A stretch of 64,000 nucleotides of DNA from Arthrobacter citreus (GCA_013200995.1 CP053688.1:2418001-2482000); one strand, 5' to 3'. Shown: positions 34,296 through 43,696, counted from the stretch's first letter. The notes: generated from the letters alone by a model not told the origin. Made by a program: numbers and translations.

Positions 34296-35492
34296 TTAGC
34301 TCTTTTTCCTGAACACTGAGTACTCAGAAGTTGTATTTTTATTTTGATTAGATTCTAATGGAGTTTCGGAGTTTTTTTTCTTATTATTTCTAGTTCTTTT
34401 AGATTTTTTCTTACTATCTAAAGCCTTTTTTTCTTGCTCTTTTTGTTCAGATTTCACTTTTAGTAACTCTTTTTGCTCAGAATAAACTGATACGATTGAT
34501 CCACCAGCTTGAATCCAACTACCGCTATATTTTAGTAGTAATGCTAGCTCTTCGTATTCCTTAACTAATGGGTTAGTTTCAGTTTCTTCTTCAAATTGTT
34601 GAAGTACATCAAAAATTACCCCATCTGATAAATCACTAGGCATTCCTTGTTCGCTTAAGATTGGTTCTGCCGTTTGACTTGAAATCGATTCATCTGATGC
34701 TTCAATCGGTTCGTAATCTGGTATTCTACCAAAAAGCATTTCTATTTCATTCATAGTTTCTTCATTAGTTATTACTGTTGTTTTTTGATTATTCATTTCT
34801 CCATTTGATAGATCACTAGCTTCAGGCAGTCTACCTTGGTATTCTTGAACCTCATCAAATATAATTCCGTCAGAGAGTTCACTAGCCTCATGTTGGTGCG
34901 CAATTCCTGGATATTCTTGAAGTACGTCAAATATGACTCCATCTGATAAATCGCTAGGTGCTTCTACTTGCCCACTTTCTTCTAAATAGTCTTTTAAATC
35001 CTCTATTTCTAACTCCACTAAACCTCCCAATACTTGTAATGTATTTCCGATCGCTTGTAAAAAATTTCCCATGAAACCAGATACATCAAAATCCTCACTA
35101 CTTACTTCTTCGAGAGCTGCAATTAGTCCCCCAAATGCTTGTTGTGCATTCCCTGTAATATTTAATTTTATCGCTCGATCTGGATTTTTTGCTTCTTCTA
35201 TTTTTTCTTCCTCTGCTTCTGCAGCTAATAAACTGAATAATACAGTGACATTACCTGAAGCTTGGATAATTTCACCTGCATCTTCTAATACACTAGGCTC
35301 ACCTAAGAAAGCTTCTATGATATTTCCGATTGCTTGAAAGGTATTCCCACCAAAATCTAGATGAAAACTTATATCTTCCCATCTTTTTCGGTTTTCTCCT
35401 TTTAATCCTCTCATGGGTGTACTACTTATTGCTGAACTGATTGTACCAATTGCATTCACCCATGAACCAATAACCTCCATCACTTGGCTCAT
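34296..35492 (-). CDS. Repetitive Bacillus protein (DUF6944-like)
   Basis: A 398-residue protein of unknown function. The N-terminal half repeats a short unit of the form GNxxQAxGxxI (NTFQAIGNIIEAF, NAQQAFGGLIAALEE, NFLQAIGNTLQVLGG, SGSWIQAGGSIVSVY). The centre repeats an acidic peptide (SDLSDGVIFDVLQEYPG, SELSDGIIFDEVQEYQG, SDLSDGVIFDVLQQF). The C-terminus is a low-complexity basic tail (KKSKRTRNNKKKNSE). This matches repetitive Bacillus proteins that I recall as the DUF6944 family. There is no signal peptide. The ribosome site is weak (GGTG). It may be spore-associated, but nothing in the sequence proves it. Confidence 0.7.
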   Translation of the reverse strand: MSQVMEVIGSWVNAIGTISSAISSTPMRGLKGENRKRWEDISFHLDFGGNTFQAIGNIIEAFLGEPSVLEDAGEIIQASGNVTVLFSLLAAEAEEEKIEEAKNPDRAIKLNITGNAQQAFGGLIAALEEVSSEDFDVSGFMGNFLQAIGNTLQVLGGLVELEIEDLKDYLEESGQVEAPSDLSDGVIFDVLQEYPGIAHQHEASELSDGIIFDEVQEYQGRLPEASDLSNGEMNNQKTTVITNEETMNEIEMLFGRIPDYEPIEASDESISSQTAEPILSEQGMPSDLSDGVIFDVLQQFEEETETNPLVKEYEELALLLKYSGSWIQAGGSIVSVYSEQKELLKVKSEQKEQEKKALDSKKKSKRTRNNKKKNSETPLESNQNKNTTSEYSVFRKKS

Positions 35493-35593
35493 TATAGAAA
35501 CACCAATCCTTGATTAGTCATTTAGGATTAGTATATTCATCTAAGGCGTTTAAACGTTCCAAATAGGTAAATATAATTAAGCCCGAAATGCAT

Positions 35594-36250
35594 CTACCCA
35601 ACTTTCTTCTTAAATAATTCAATTTTTGATTTTTCTCCTACAATAAAAATTAAATCGCCAGTTTGAAAAACAACGTCTCCGATTTGAGATACCATTGGCT
35701 CGCCATCACGGATGATAAGTACAACTGTTATACCGTACTTCACAGAAAAGTTCATTTCCCTTAATGATTTACCGACTAATTTTTCTGGGATGACCGTTTC
35801 TACACCTGCAACATTTTTTGTAATTTCAATGTATTCAATGATTCCGCTCATCGCTTCCATTCGTGCTGCTTTATGTCCTGCCTCCTCTTCCGGATAAATG
35901 ACCAAGTCGGCACCTATACTTTCTAAAATTCCGCCTACTTCACGATTATTTGCTTTACATATAATTCTTTTTACCTTCCTCTCTTTCAATCTTCTCGTGA
36001 TTAAAATAGAGGCTAACGAATCCGTTCCAATCGCAACAAATACTGCATCAAATTGACTTACGTTTAAGTCTTCTAGAATGGACTCCTCACGTAAGTCGCC
36101 AATTACTGCATATTCTGTGTACTCCTCTAATTGGTCTAATGTCTTTTTTTCTTTATCACAAACAACAACTTCGTGACCTAATCGATCTAATTCTTTTACA
36201 ATCCCTCGACCAAATCGACCAGCACCAATTACTAAGTATTGCTTTGGCAT
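35594..36250 (-). CDS. Potassium-uptake regulatory subunit (KtrA/KtrC, TrkA family)
   Basis: A 218-residue cytoplasmic gating subunit. The RCK-N Rossmann domain starts YLVIGAGRFGRGIVKELDRL, binds ATP/NAD and is followed by acidic GDLREE. The RCK-C domain (about residues 140-218, VETVIPEKLVGKSLREMNFS) is where KtrA/C proteins bind c-di-AMP. The length matches KtrA and KtrC (about 220). It is 14 bp downstream of the membrane subunit gene, forming a two-gene unit in the reverse of the B. subtilis ktrA-ktrB order. Controls K+ import in turgor and osmotic adaptation. Confidence 0.9.
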   Translation of the reverse strand: MPKQYLVIGAGRFGRGIVKELDRLGHEVVVCDKEKKTLDQLEEYTEYAVIGDLREESILEDLNVSQFDAVFVAIGTDSLASILITRRLKERKVKRIICKANNREVGGILESIGADLVIYPEEEAGHKAARMEAMSGIIEYIEITKNVAGVETVIPEKLVGKSLREMNFSVKYGITVVLIIRDGEPMVSQIGDVVFQTGDLIFIVGEKSKIELFKKKVG

Positions 36251-36264
36251 TTTAACTTTCCTCC

Positions 36265-37620
36265 TTACCCAACTGCTAAATCTTTTTCAACATATTTCAA
36301 CTTTTGTTTATCTACTCGAAGTACGAAATAAATCAGTGTGAAAATTCCAATTCTACCAATAAACATAAGTAAAATTATTATTATTTTTGAAATGCTATGT
36401 ATATTTGTTGTAATCCCTAATGATAATCCAGTATTCGTAATTGCTGAGATCACTTCTAGTAAAATTAAATCTAATTGAAACGGTTCAAAAATCGAAATAA
36501 TAATAGTTGCAATTGTAATCAAAATGATAAAACTCATCGCTATAACAAATGCACGGTCAACTACTTCTTTCTTTACACTTGTTCTAAAAATAATCGTATC
36601 GTCTCGTGACTTAATGACCGCAAACATTTTTGCTGCTAACACCGAAACTGTTGTTAAGCGTATCCCTCCAGCTGCACTCGAGGAAGCTCCACCGATATAC
36701 ATAAGCACTAAAAGAATCAATATTGCAGGTAATGTCAATTCCGCAATATCAAGAGGTGCATATCCTCCATTACGACTAGTAACCGATAAAAACATTGAGT
36801 TTGTTAGTTGATCTGAAAAATTTAAATGTTTAAAAGCATGCCCTCTTTCTAAAAGCCAAAAAATAATCGTTCCTATAATCATAAACGAAAAATGTAGTCG
36901 CATATTTATTCTCGTAAATAAAGATTTTTTCTTATTATATTTATAGACGTATTCCATTATAGTTGGATAGCCTAATCCACCTATAAAAATTAATGCCGCT
37001 GTTACAATTAAGACTAAGTTATTTTTTTGAAATGAGATTAAACTATTGCCAAATAAATCAAAGCCCGTGTTTGTAAAGCTTGCAATTGAATGAAATGCTG
37101 TAACTAATAATGTTTCAAATACGGTGTCATATTTCTCCCTAAATTGACTATAAAAAAATAAACCACCTATAAATTGAAAGATTAATGATGTAAATAAAAC
37201 CGACAAACTTAATCGTTTAATTGACTTTATACTACTTTGATTTTGATCTTTTGATACGACTAATAAATTTGAAATTGTAATCCGAATACCAAGGATCATA
37301 AATCCATAGCTAATAAATACAACAATTCCGATTGCACCAATTTCCATTTGAATCATTAATAATATTTTGCCCCACACATTAAATGTCTCAACTAAGTTTA
37401 CTGTTGTTAACCCAGTCACACTAATCGCACTAGTTGAAACAAATAGACTGTCTATATAGCTAATTGTAGAAATTCTCGTAAAAGGTAGATAGTATAAAAA
37501 TGAAAATAAAAATGTAATTAATATATAGGAAATAAATATGTAGTGGAGAGGATTTTTTGCTTTCTTCTTTTTCTTCATAAGTAGCTCTTTTTCTCCTTTA
37601 AGTTCGGGATAAAAGTTCAT
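36265..37620 (-). CDS. Potassium-uptake membrane subunit (KtrB/KtrD, TrkH family)
   Basis: A 451-residue polytopic protein with about ten hydrophobic segments. The TrkH/KtrB pore pattern is visible as repeated loop-Gly regions: STSAISVTGLTTVNLVE, HSIASFTNTGFDLFG, SVTSRNGGYAPLDI and EVISAITNTGLSLG, each holding the selectivity-filter glycine. It moves K+ (with Na+) through the cytoplasmic membrane, gated by the 35594 protein. The first ATG has no ribosome site and an internal ATG (MKKKKKAKN) has a distant one, so the exact start is uncertain by 14 residues. Confidence 0.9.
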   Translation of the reverse strand: MNFYPELKGEKELLMKKKKKAKNPLHYIFISYILITFLFSFLYYLPFTRISTISYIDSLFVSTSAISVTGLTTVNLVETFNVWGKILLMIQMEIGAIGIVVFISYGFMILGIRITISNLLVVSKDQNQSSIKSIKRLSLSVLFTSLIFQFIGGLFFYSQFREKYDTVFETLLVTAFHSIASFTNTGFDLFGNSLISFQKNNLVLIVTAALIFIGGLGYPTIMEYVYKYNKKKSLFTRINMRLHFSFMIIGTIIFWLLERGHAFKHLNFSDQLTNSMFLSVTSRNGGYAPLDIAELTLPAILILLVLMYIGGASSSAAGGIRLTTVSVLAAKMFAVIKSRDDTIIFRTSVKKEVVDRAFVIAMSFIILITIATIIISIFEPFQLDLILLEVISAITNTGLSLGITTNIHSISKIIIILLMFIGRIGIFTLIYFVLRVDKQKLKYVEKDLAVG

Positions 37621-37671
37621 GGAATTTTTTACTAATTGCTATTATCTATTCTACCTATTTTTAGTAAAAAA

Positions 37672-37710
37672 ACAAAAAAACTTTCAAATCAATAGAAAGA
37701 TTTGAAAGTC
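37672..37710 (-). terminator. Intrinsic terminator of the EamA transporter gene
   Basis: A perfect 10-bp stem CTTTCAAATC / GATTTGAAAG, followed on the minus strand by TTTTTTTGTTTTTT, 13 bp past the stop. Confidence 0.9.
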
Positions 37711-37722
37711 ATGTAACGTTTT

Positions 37723-38637
37723 TTATGCTGATGAAGAATTATCCGATTTCACTTGTATCGATGAAACTTCTTTTTGTTGTTGATATAAATACAAGAATAC
37801 ACTTACGATTACGATTGTGCCTCCGATTAACTGAAATGATGATAGCATTTCATGAAGAAGGAATACTGCTAAAATAGATGCACCAACTGGTTCTCCAAGT
37901 ATACTCATCGAGATCGTTGTAGCATTTACGTAATTTAATAAATAGTTATTAATAATATGAGCTAATGATGGAATAATGGCTGATGCAATAAAGATGATCC
38001 AATCTTTTGATTGATAATCAAAGAAATTATCCATTGTTACAATATTATAAATTGTTAAAAATGCCGCTGAAAATGCGAATACCCAAAAACTATACACCCA
38101 ATGAGACGTATTTTTTACGGTTGTTTGTCCAACCATTAAATAGAGCACTGCAGCAATTACACTTAAAAACGAAAGAATATCACCTTTAAAAGCTGACATA
38201 CTTAAACCAATATCACCGAATCCTATTAGACATACACCAATAATCGCGATAATCATACATATTTTAGATTGCATGGAAGTTCGTTCTTTAAAGACAAAGT
38301 AACCAAGGATCATTGCTACAAGTGGTTGAAGAGCTAATATAATGGTTGAGCTTGCCACTGAAGTAAACACTAATGAACCGTACCATAAAATAAAATGAAT
38401 CGCTAACATTAATCCACCTAAAGCGAATGACCTATAATGAGATTTTTTTAAAGCTTTTAACTCATTTTTTCGCTTCAATACAAATGGTAGCATCCATATA
38501 CATGTAAACCAGAGGCGATACATGCTTAAAACAGATGGAGATGCATTCGTCCATTTAGCTAATATAGCTGAAGTTGAAATGGCAATAATGGACAATATTA
38601 ATAATGACATCATTGCATTAGGTTGTTTTTTACTCAT
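37723..38637 (-). CDS. EamA/DMT-family transporter
   Basis: A 304-residue member of the drug/metabolite transporter superfamily. About ten transmembrane helices form two EamA repeats (LSIIAISTSAILAKWTNASP at the start and VYSFWVFAFSAAFLTIYNIV in the second half). Such proteins export amino acids or small metabolites; the substrate is not evident. An imperfect CcpA-like motif lies just upstream of the start, and a ribosome site GAGGTG precedes the ATG. Divergent from yjcH. Confidence 0.88.
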   Translation of the reverse strand: MSKKQPNAMMSLLILSIIAISTSAILAKWTNASPSVLSMYRLWFTCIWMLPFVLKRKNELKALKKSHYRSFALGGLMLAIHFILWYGSLVFTSVASSTIILALQPLVAMILGYFVFKERTSMQSKICMIIAIIGVCLIGFGDIGLSMSAFKGDILSFLSVIAAVLYLMVGQTTVKNTSHWVYSFWVFAFSAAFLTIYNIVTMDNFFDYQSKDWIIFIASAIIPSLAHIINNYLLNYVNATTISMSILGEPVGASILAVFLLHEMLSSFQLIGGTIVIVSVFLYLYQQQKEVSSIQVKSDNSSSA

Positions 38638-38752
38638 GTTTCACCTCATTATGACTTAATTTGTAAGCGTTTAACACTTTTTACTTTTCTAATTTTTTTA
38701 TATAAAGTAACATCTAATTATATCATCCTAGGGAAAAGAAGAGGAGACATTT

Positions 38753-39481
38753 ATGATTCAAACAAATGGTACAAGAGAAGAACATACATTATATAGTGAA
38801 CACATTCAAAAAGAAGTTACATTTACAATATACTATTCAAGCAAGTACACTCCGTTAATAAAACATCACTTATTAATTACACAAGATGGTCAAGACTATT
38901 TTAATTTAGGAAAAGTACATAGAGTTATCGAAAAATTAACGAAAGAAGGATCAATTCAACCTACAATTGTAGTTGGAATTCCATATTCTTCACCAGAAGA
39001 ACGTTTTAAGCTATATCATCCATCTCAACCTGGCCAAAAAAATTATATTCGATTTTTAGCTGAAGAATTACTACCTTATTTAGATGATCACTTACCACTG
39101 CTTGGTTTAGCACATAGTAGAACGTTAATAGGCGATTCATTAGGTGCCACGGTTTCACTACAAGCAGCGTTTACATATCCAAATACATTTGGACAAATTA
39201 TTATGCAGTCCCCTTTTGTTAATAATGATGTAATCGAGTTTTTAAAGAATTCAAAATTAAACTCGATTCTTTCAATTATTCAAACTGTTGGAAAACAAGA
39301 AGATAATGTTTTTACCCCAAGCAAACAATGGGTTAATTTTGTCGAAGGTGGATTACAGTTAAAAGAATATTTAGCCAACTTCCCAGTGGAATTACATTAT
39401 GCTGAATATGAAGGAGACCATACTTGGACTAATTGGGAAAAGCAGTTAGAAGAATTGTTAAAAATTAGTTTAGAGAAATAA
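38753..39481 (+). CDS. yjcH: Esterase-family alpha/beta hydrolase (YjcH)
   Basis: A 242-residue alpha/beta hydrolase of the esterase-D/enterochelin-esterase-like fold. The nucleophile Ser lies in GDSLGATVSLQAAF (about residue 123). An Asp is near VGKQEDNVF and the catalytic His is in YEGDHTWTNWEKQL. Name and assignment rest on matching B. subtilis yjcH and on the conserved yjcH-yjcG-yjcF order seen here. GAGGAG precedes the ATG. Substrate unknown. Confidence 0.85.
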   Translation: MIQTNGTREEHTLYSEHIQKEVTFTIYYSSKYTPLIKHHLLITQDGQDYFNLGKVHRVIEKLTKEGSIQPTIVVGIPYSSPEERFKLYHPSQPGQKNYIRFLAEELLPYLDDHLPLLGLAHSRTLIGDSLGATVSLQAAFTYPNTFGQIIMQSPFVNNDVIEFLKNSKLNSILSIIQTVGKQEDNVFTPSKQWVNFVEGGLQLKEYLANFPVELHYAEYEGDHTWTNWEKQLEELLKISLEK

Positions 39482-39594
39482 TTCGCGAAACTTATCGATT
39501 TTCAAAAAATTTGGTATAATTAAAATTGGTAGTTTTTAAAATCGTTAATTTTTTAAATTAAAATAAAAAGTATCGAAAACAGGAGGTAATTTTT

Positions 39595-40110
39595 ATGAAA
39601 TGTGGCGTTGTTATTTTTCCATCTAATTTCGTTCAAGAAAAGGCAAATGAGTATAGAAAACGTTTTGATCCAGCTTATACGTTAATTTCTCCTCATGTTA
39701 CATTAAGAAGTGGATTTGAGATTAATGAAGATCAACTTCCAAATATTATTTCACAATTAAATGAAATTGCGACTCAAATTGAACCATTTGAATTGGAAAT
39801 TAATAAAGTTAGTTCTTTTGCACCCGTTAATAATGTCATCTATTTAAAAGTTAATCCTGTTGAAGCATTAAAAGAGCTTCATGAAAAAATGCACACTGGT
39901 ACATTCCCTGAAACAAAGGAATATGCATTCGTACCGCATATTACAATTGGTCAGCAATTACAAGATGCTGAATTTGCAGATATTCTTGGCCAGTTACGCA
40001 TGATTCAATTTAGTTATAATGAAGTAGTTGATAGCTTTAAATTAGTTTACCAATTAGAAAACGGTGCTTGGGAAGTATATGAAACATTTAAATTAGGAGC
40101 AAATAAATGA
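39595..40110 (+). CDS. yjcG: 2H phosphoesterase / 2'-5' RNA ligase-like protein (YjcG)
   Basis: A 171-residue 2H phosphoesterase. The two catalytic HxT motifs are SPHVTLRSGFE (about residue 35) and VPHITIGQQL (about 115). Members hydrolyse or form cyclic phosphodiester bonds in RNA or nucleotides; the B. subtilis homologue has no firm function. AGGAGG precedes the ATG. The stop overlaps the yjcF start by 4 bp (ATGA), so the two are translated together. Confidence 0.9.
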   Translation: MKCGVVIFPSNFVQEKANEYRKRFDPAYTLISPHVTLRSGFEINEDQLPNIISQLNEIATQIEPFELEINKVSSFAPVNNVIYLKVNPVEALKELHEKMHTGTFPETKEYAFVPHITIGQQLQDAEFADILGQLRMIQFSYNEVVDSFKLVYQLENGAWEVYETFKLGANK

Positions 40111-40535
40111 CAATTCGTACGATCGTTGCAGCAACAGAAAAAGAAATACAAGATGCCCTAAAGGTTCGAGTTGAAGTTTTTGTTGTAGAGCAACAAATTT
40201 CAAAAGAGCTAGAATTCGATGGACTAGACGATGAATGTGTTCACTTCGTATCTTACGATGGAGAACAACCGATTGCTGCTGGTCGCCTACGATTAATCGA
40301 ATCGACAGGAAAAGTGCAACGAATCTGTGTTCTAGAAAACTATCGAGGAAAAAAAATTGGAAATGAAATCATGTACTTAATCCTTAAAACTGCAAAGGAA
40401 AAAGGCTTGAGCCAATTAGTTCTACACGCACAAGAATCTGCAATTCCTTTTTATGAAAAATTAGGTTACGCGATCACTTCCGAAATATTTTTCGAAGCTG
40501 GTATTCCACACGTAGAAATGAATCTAAAATTATAA
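40107..40535 (+). CDS. yjcF: GNAT-family N-acetyltransferase (YjcF)
   Basis: A 142-residue GNAT acetyltransferase. The acetyl-CoA-binding motif A lies around GKVQRICVLENYRGKKIGNE (about residues 67-90, the R/Q-x-x-G-x-G/A position reading RGKKIG). The C-terminal IPFYEKLGY pattern is typical of the family. It is coupled to yjcG by a 4-bp overlap and followed by a terminator. The acceptor is unknown. The yjcF relatives in B. subtilis share the same neighbours. Confidence 0.9.
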   Translation: MTIRTIVAATEKEIQDALKVRVEVFVVEQQISKELEFDGLDDECVHFVSYDGEQPIAAGRLRLIESTGKVQRICVLENYRGKKIGNEIMYLILKTAKEKGLSQLVLHAQESAIPFYEKLGYAITSEIFFEAGIPHVEMNLKL

Positions 40536-40541
40536 GCTGGT

Positions 40542-40580
40542 AAAAGATCGGAGTTCTTATAGAGCTTCGATCTTTTTTTG
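40542..40580. terminator. Intrinsic terminator after yjcF
   Basis: AAAGATCG and CGATCTTTTTTT flank an inner GAG/CTC-like stem. It ends the yjcH-G-F group. Confidence 0.8.
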
Positions 40581-40694
40581 GAAATAGTTGGAATAATGAA
40601 CGTTTATCGACATTAAAAGAATAGAAAAAATAACAAAAATAGCGGAAATAAGTCTATTAAATTCTTTTCTTTGAACCTCTTCCCTACCTTCCAT
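40557..40694 (-). CDS. Small membrane ORF (45 aa)
   Basis: ATG to TAA encodes MEGREEVQRKEFNRLISAIF, then VIFSILLMSINVHYSNYFQK, ending KIEAL. It has one predicted membrane helix flanked by charged ends. A weak AGGG lies before the ATG. It sits opposite the yjcF terminator, between yjcF and yjcD, where B. subtilis has yjcE. Homology to yjcE is not shown. Plausible but unproven. Confidence 0.35.
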   Translation of the reverse strand: MEGREEVQRKEFNRLISAIFVIFSILLMSINVHYSNYFQKKIEAL

Positions 40695-40751
40695 TAACCC
40701 TGTCTTTCTGTTAACATAGATGAGTCTGCATTAAATTTAAGGGGGAAAATA

Positions 40752-43049
40752 ATGAAAATTGCAAACTATCAAAATCAAACAATCTATTTACCAGAATTCC
40801 CTCGTTCAAGATATGAGGAAATATATCAAGCCAGTATTCGCGGTGAAGTTAAATGTGCTAATTGTCAGCAAAATTTAAGCTTCACATTAACTATTTATGA
40901 TATTCCTCATTTTTATCATATAAACAAAGAACAAAATCTAGCATGTAAAAACAAAACGATTGAATTAGAAGAAGCAATCATTGCTAGATTTGAAACAGCC
41001 GCTACAACTACTACTGAAAATTATCAAGATGGTACGATTAAATTACCTACTAATCGTTCAATCTCAAATACATCTACAATCGAAAAAACAGATGAAAATC
41101 AATTTATAAATCGGCTACCCTTTTACCACATTCCTCCATATAAAAAAGTTGAGCAAAAAACGGATGACTATGTGATCAATCAAATTTCATTAGATGCACA
41201 ACAATGGGATGCCGTTACACATACCGGTTCTCCATTACTTGTACTTGCCGGAGCAGGAAGTGGTAAAACCCGTGTAATAACAACTAGAGCAATGTACTTA
41301 ATGAATAAGGGGATATTCCCACACGAAATGATGCTAGTAACGTTTACATCAAAGGCATCAGCAGAAATGAAAGAACGCATGAAGAATCTTGGTTATCCTA
41401 CGCAACAGATGGAAATTGGAACGTTTCATAGTATTTTCTATAAAATGCTTTTGCGCTTTGATCGTACAAAATGGGATTCAAGTCGATTAATTAAGTCAGA
41501 TTTTCAAAAAGAAATCATGTTAAAGCAAATTGGACGACGACTTGAAATTGATGAAAAAGCATTTGCTTATGACCAAGCTATTCAGCAAATCGGTTTATGG
41601 AAAAACTCATGTGTCTATCCACATGAAATCAGGTCTAAAGATACATGGGAAAATCAAGTTGCTTCACTCTATGAAGGCTATGAATCATTAAAAAAACAAA
41701 ACGGGCAATTTGATTTTGATGATATGTTACTTGGTTGCTTTGAAATGTTAAATGAAAATAATGAATTACTTCTGCATTATCAAAATCGATTTAAATGTTT
41801 ATTAGTCGATGAGTTTCAAGATATAAATAAAATCCAATTTAATATTCTAAAAGTTCTTTTTCAACATACAGAAAATATTACAGCTGTTGGTGACGATGAT
41901 CAGTCAATCTATGCGTTTAGAGGAAGCGATCCTCGATTTATTTTAGACTTTAAGGAGCATTTCACAGGGGCTAAAATTTATCATTTAAGTGAAAATTATC
42001 GTTCCACTCACGGAATTGTTTCTTTGGCAAACGAAGTAATTAAACCTAATAAAAACCGCTTTGTAAAATCTATGCATGCACAATATGACTATGATAAAGT
42101 ACCTTCTTTCTTCTTTCCGTACGATGAAGAAGAGGAAGCAACGATGATTATTAATGATATAAAAGAAAAAATCAATAATGGTGCATCTCCTGGACAATTT
42201 GCAATCTTATATCGTACAAATACTGCCTCAAGGGCTGTTTTTGAACGTTTAATTGGCACAAGTTTACCATTTACAATCGATCAAGACGGAGACTCGTTTT
42301 ATGATCGACCGATCATTCGAAAAATGATCTCTTTCTTATTGTTAATTGAAGATGAGGATCACCAACCAGCTTTAAAAGAAATATTACCTGTCTTTTTTCT
42401 AAAACAGCAGGCATTTCAAGATGCAAAAATGAATAGTGTAATGCAAAACCTATCATTCTTAGAAGCATTTACGACGATAAAAAGTGCTGCACCATTTCAA
42501 ATTAAAAAAATTGAAAACCTAATTAAAATATTGCGTTATTTAAAAATCGCTTCACCATTAGAAGCGATTGAACGAATTGAAGAAAGTCCTGCATTTACAG
42601 ACTATATAAAAAAGCGCGGAAATGAGTCTAATAAAATAGAACGCCCTTCTGATGATTTAAGAGATTTAAAAGTCGTCAGCAAAAACTTTAAATCAATTAG
42701 AGAGTTTGTTGAACACGCATTTCATATTTCAGCTAAGTTTAAAGAGTACAAGCAGAAAAAAAACCAATCATCACAAGGAAATATATCGCTTTTAACTGCT
42801 CACCGCTCTAAAGGATTAGAATATGACTTTGTCTATATTTTAGGCGTTGTAGACGGCGGTTTCCCACATGATTATGCTTTAGAATCCTTAAAAAATGGAA
42901 ACTTAGATCAATTGGAAGAAGAACGTCGCCTTTTGTATGTTGCTTGTACAAGAGCTAGAAAGCAATTATACTTATCGCTTCTTCAAAGAAGACGAGGAAA
43001 AAAAGCTAATCCTTCACGATTAATAAAACGATTTATAAATAAAAAATAA
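40752..43049 (+). CDS. yjcD: UvrD/Rep-type ATP-dependent DNA helicase (YjcD)
   Basis: A 765-residue superfamily 1A helicase, 3'-5' by family. Motif I is GAGSGKTR (about residue 165), motif II LLVDEFQD, motif III VGDDDQSIYAFRGSDP, and motif VI LLYVACTRARKQLYLS; these are complete. Residues 1-75 form a separate N-terminal module with VKCANCQQNLSF and IPHFYHI, a Cys2/His arrangement like that of CoiA at 57695-58900. B. subtilis YjcD has the same length. Role in DNA repair or transformation is inferred. GGGGG precedes the ATG. Confidence 0.92.
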   Translation: MKIANYQNQTIYLPEFPRSRYEEIYQASIRGEVKCANCQQNLSFTLTIYDIPHFYHINKEQNLACKNKTIELEEAIIARFETAATTTTENYQDGTIKLPTNRSISNTSTIEKTDENQFINRLPFYHIPPYKKVEQKTDDYVINQISLDAQQWDAVTHTGSPLLVLAGAGSGKTRVITTRAMYLMNKGIFPHEMMLVTFTSKASAEMKERMKNLGYPTQQMEIGTFHSIFYKMLLRFDRTKWDSSRLIKSDFQKEIMLKQIGRRLEIDEKAFAYDQAIQQIGLWKNSCVYPHEIRSKDTWENQVASLYEGYESLKKQNGQFDFDDMLLGCFEMLNENNELLLHYQNRFKCLLVDEFQDINKIQFNILKVLFQHTENITAVGDDDQSIYAFRGSDPRFILDFKEHFTGAKIYHLSENYRSTHGIVSLANEVIKPNKNRFVKSMHAQYDYDKVPSFFFPYDEEEEATMIINDIKEKINNGASPGQFAILYRTNTASRAVFERLIGTSLPFTIDQDGDSFYDRPIIRKMISFLLLIEDEDHQPALKEILPVFFLKQQAFQDAKMNSVMQNLSFLEAFTTIKSAAPFQIKKIENLIKILRYLKIASPLEAIERIEESPAFTDYIKKRGNESNKIERPSDDLRDLKVVSKNFKSIREFVEHAFHISAKFKEYKQKKNQSSQGNISLLTAHRSKGLEYDFVYILGVVDGGFPHDYALESLKNGNLDQLEEERRLLYVACTRARKQLYLSLLQRRRGKKANPSRLIKRFINKK

Positions 43050-43079
43050 AGGTGAGCAGCTAATGCTCACCTTTTTTAT
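43046..43079. terminator. Bidirectional terminator between yjcD and a small coat-like gene
   Basis: Arms AAAGGTGAGC / GCTCACCTTTTTT around a 7-nt loop. It serves yjcD (+) and the 43083 gene (-). Confidence 0.9.
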
Positions 43080-43082
43080 GGA

Positions 43083-43277
43083 TTATCGTCTAGTCGTTCT
43101 ACCACTACAGCCACAACCTGATTTTTTCACATAACCAGCTGGTGCTCCTTGATAATACGGGTTATAGTTTTCTTGATTCATTTGTTGTTGTTGCATTTGT
43201 TGTTGTTGCATTTGATACTGTTGTTGCTGTTGAAGTTGTTGCCATTGAAAAGGTGTCATTTGCCCTTGATTATACAT
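43083..43277 (-). CDS. Gln-rich small protein, probably spore-coat associated
   Basis: A 64-residue protein with a long glutamine stretch (WQQLQQQQQYQMQQQQMQQQ, residues 12-31) and a C-terminus with two closely spaced Cys (KKSGCGCSGRTTRR). The Cys-rich end and Tyr/Pro-rich middle (NYNPYYQGAPAGY) resemble cross-linked spore-coat peptides. It lies between yjcD and yjcA in a cluster of sporulation genes. GGAGGG precedes the ATG. Function not proven. Confidence 0.65.
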   Translation of the reverse strand: MYNQGQMTPFQWQQLQQQQQYQMQQQQMQQQQMNQENYNPYYQGAPAGYVKKSGCGCSGRTTRR

Positions 43278-43345
43278 TTCTTCCCTCCTAAATAAGTCTA
43301 TTCATTTTAGTATATGAAAGGAATTTTCAATCGTTCTACCTAAAA

Positions 43346-43696
43346 TTATGAATTCAATCTACTAACAATTGTTTCTATTACGCCTGCTGCTCCAGCAATC
43401 GCTAATAAAATGATGATGAACTCTCCCACATGAGGAAAGAACATATATAATAATAGTAAAAATGCAGTACACCAAATCCCACTACACCAAGTACAACTTA
43501 ATAGCTCACCAAAAAAATATCGTAGTCCACTACCCTTGATCTTTGTATACGTAACGGGCATCCCATTTTCCTCAAGGGTTATCTCATCAATAAAAGGTCT
43601 TCTCATAAAAGCTGTTATTTTATCATGAACAACTAAACGGGTTAATCGAAAGCTTGCCAGAATTAATATGAACAATAAAAACCAGCTAATATCCAT
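43346..43696 (-). CDS. yjcA: Sporulation protein YjcA (DUF1360)
   Basis: A 116-residue membrane protein of the DUF1360 family. Two or three hydrophobic helices flank the conserved core CTWCSGIW (about residues 77-84); the opening SFRLTRLVVHDKIT is typical. B. subtilis yjcA is sporulation-controlled and lies beside cot genes, as here. Expected in the forespore or mother-cell membrane. Exact role unknown. Confidence 0.88.
   Translation of the reverse strand: MDISWFLLFILILASFRLTRLVVHDKITAFMRRPFIDEITLEENGMPVTYTKIKGSGLRYFFGELLSCTWCSGIWCTAFLLLLYMFFPHVGEFIIILLAIAGAAGVIETIVSRLNS

Noticed and set aside
38661..38676. CcpA cre-like motif TTGTAAGCGTTTAACA near the EamA gene start
   Set aside because: The right half is one base too long for the standard cre palindrome, so catabolite control cannot be claimed.
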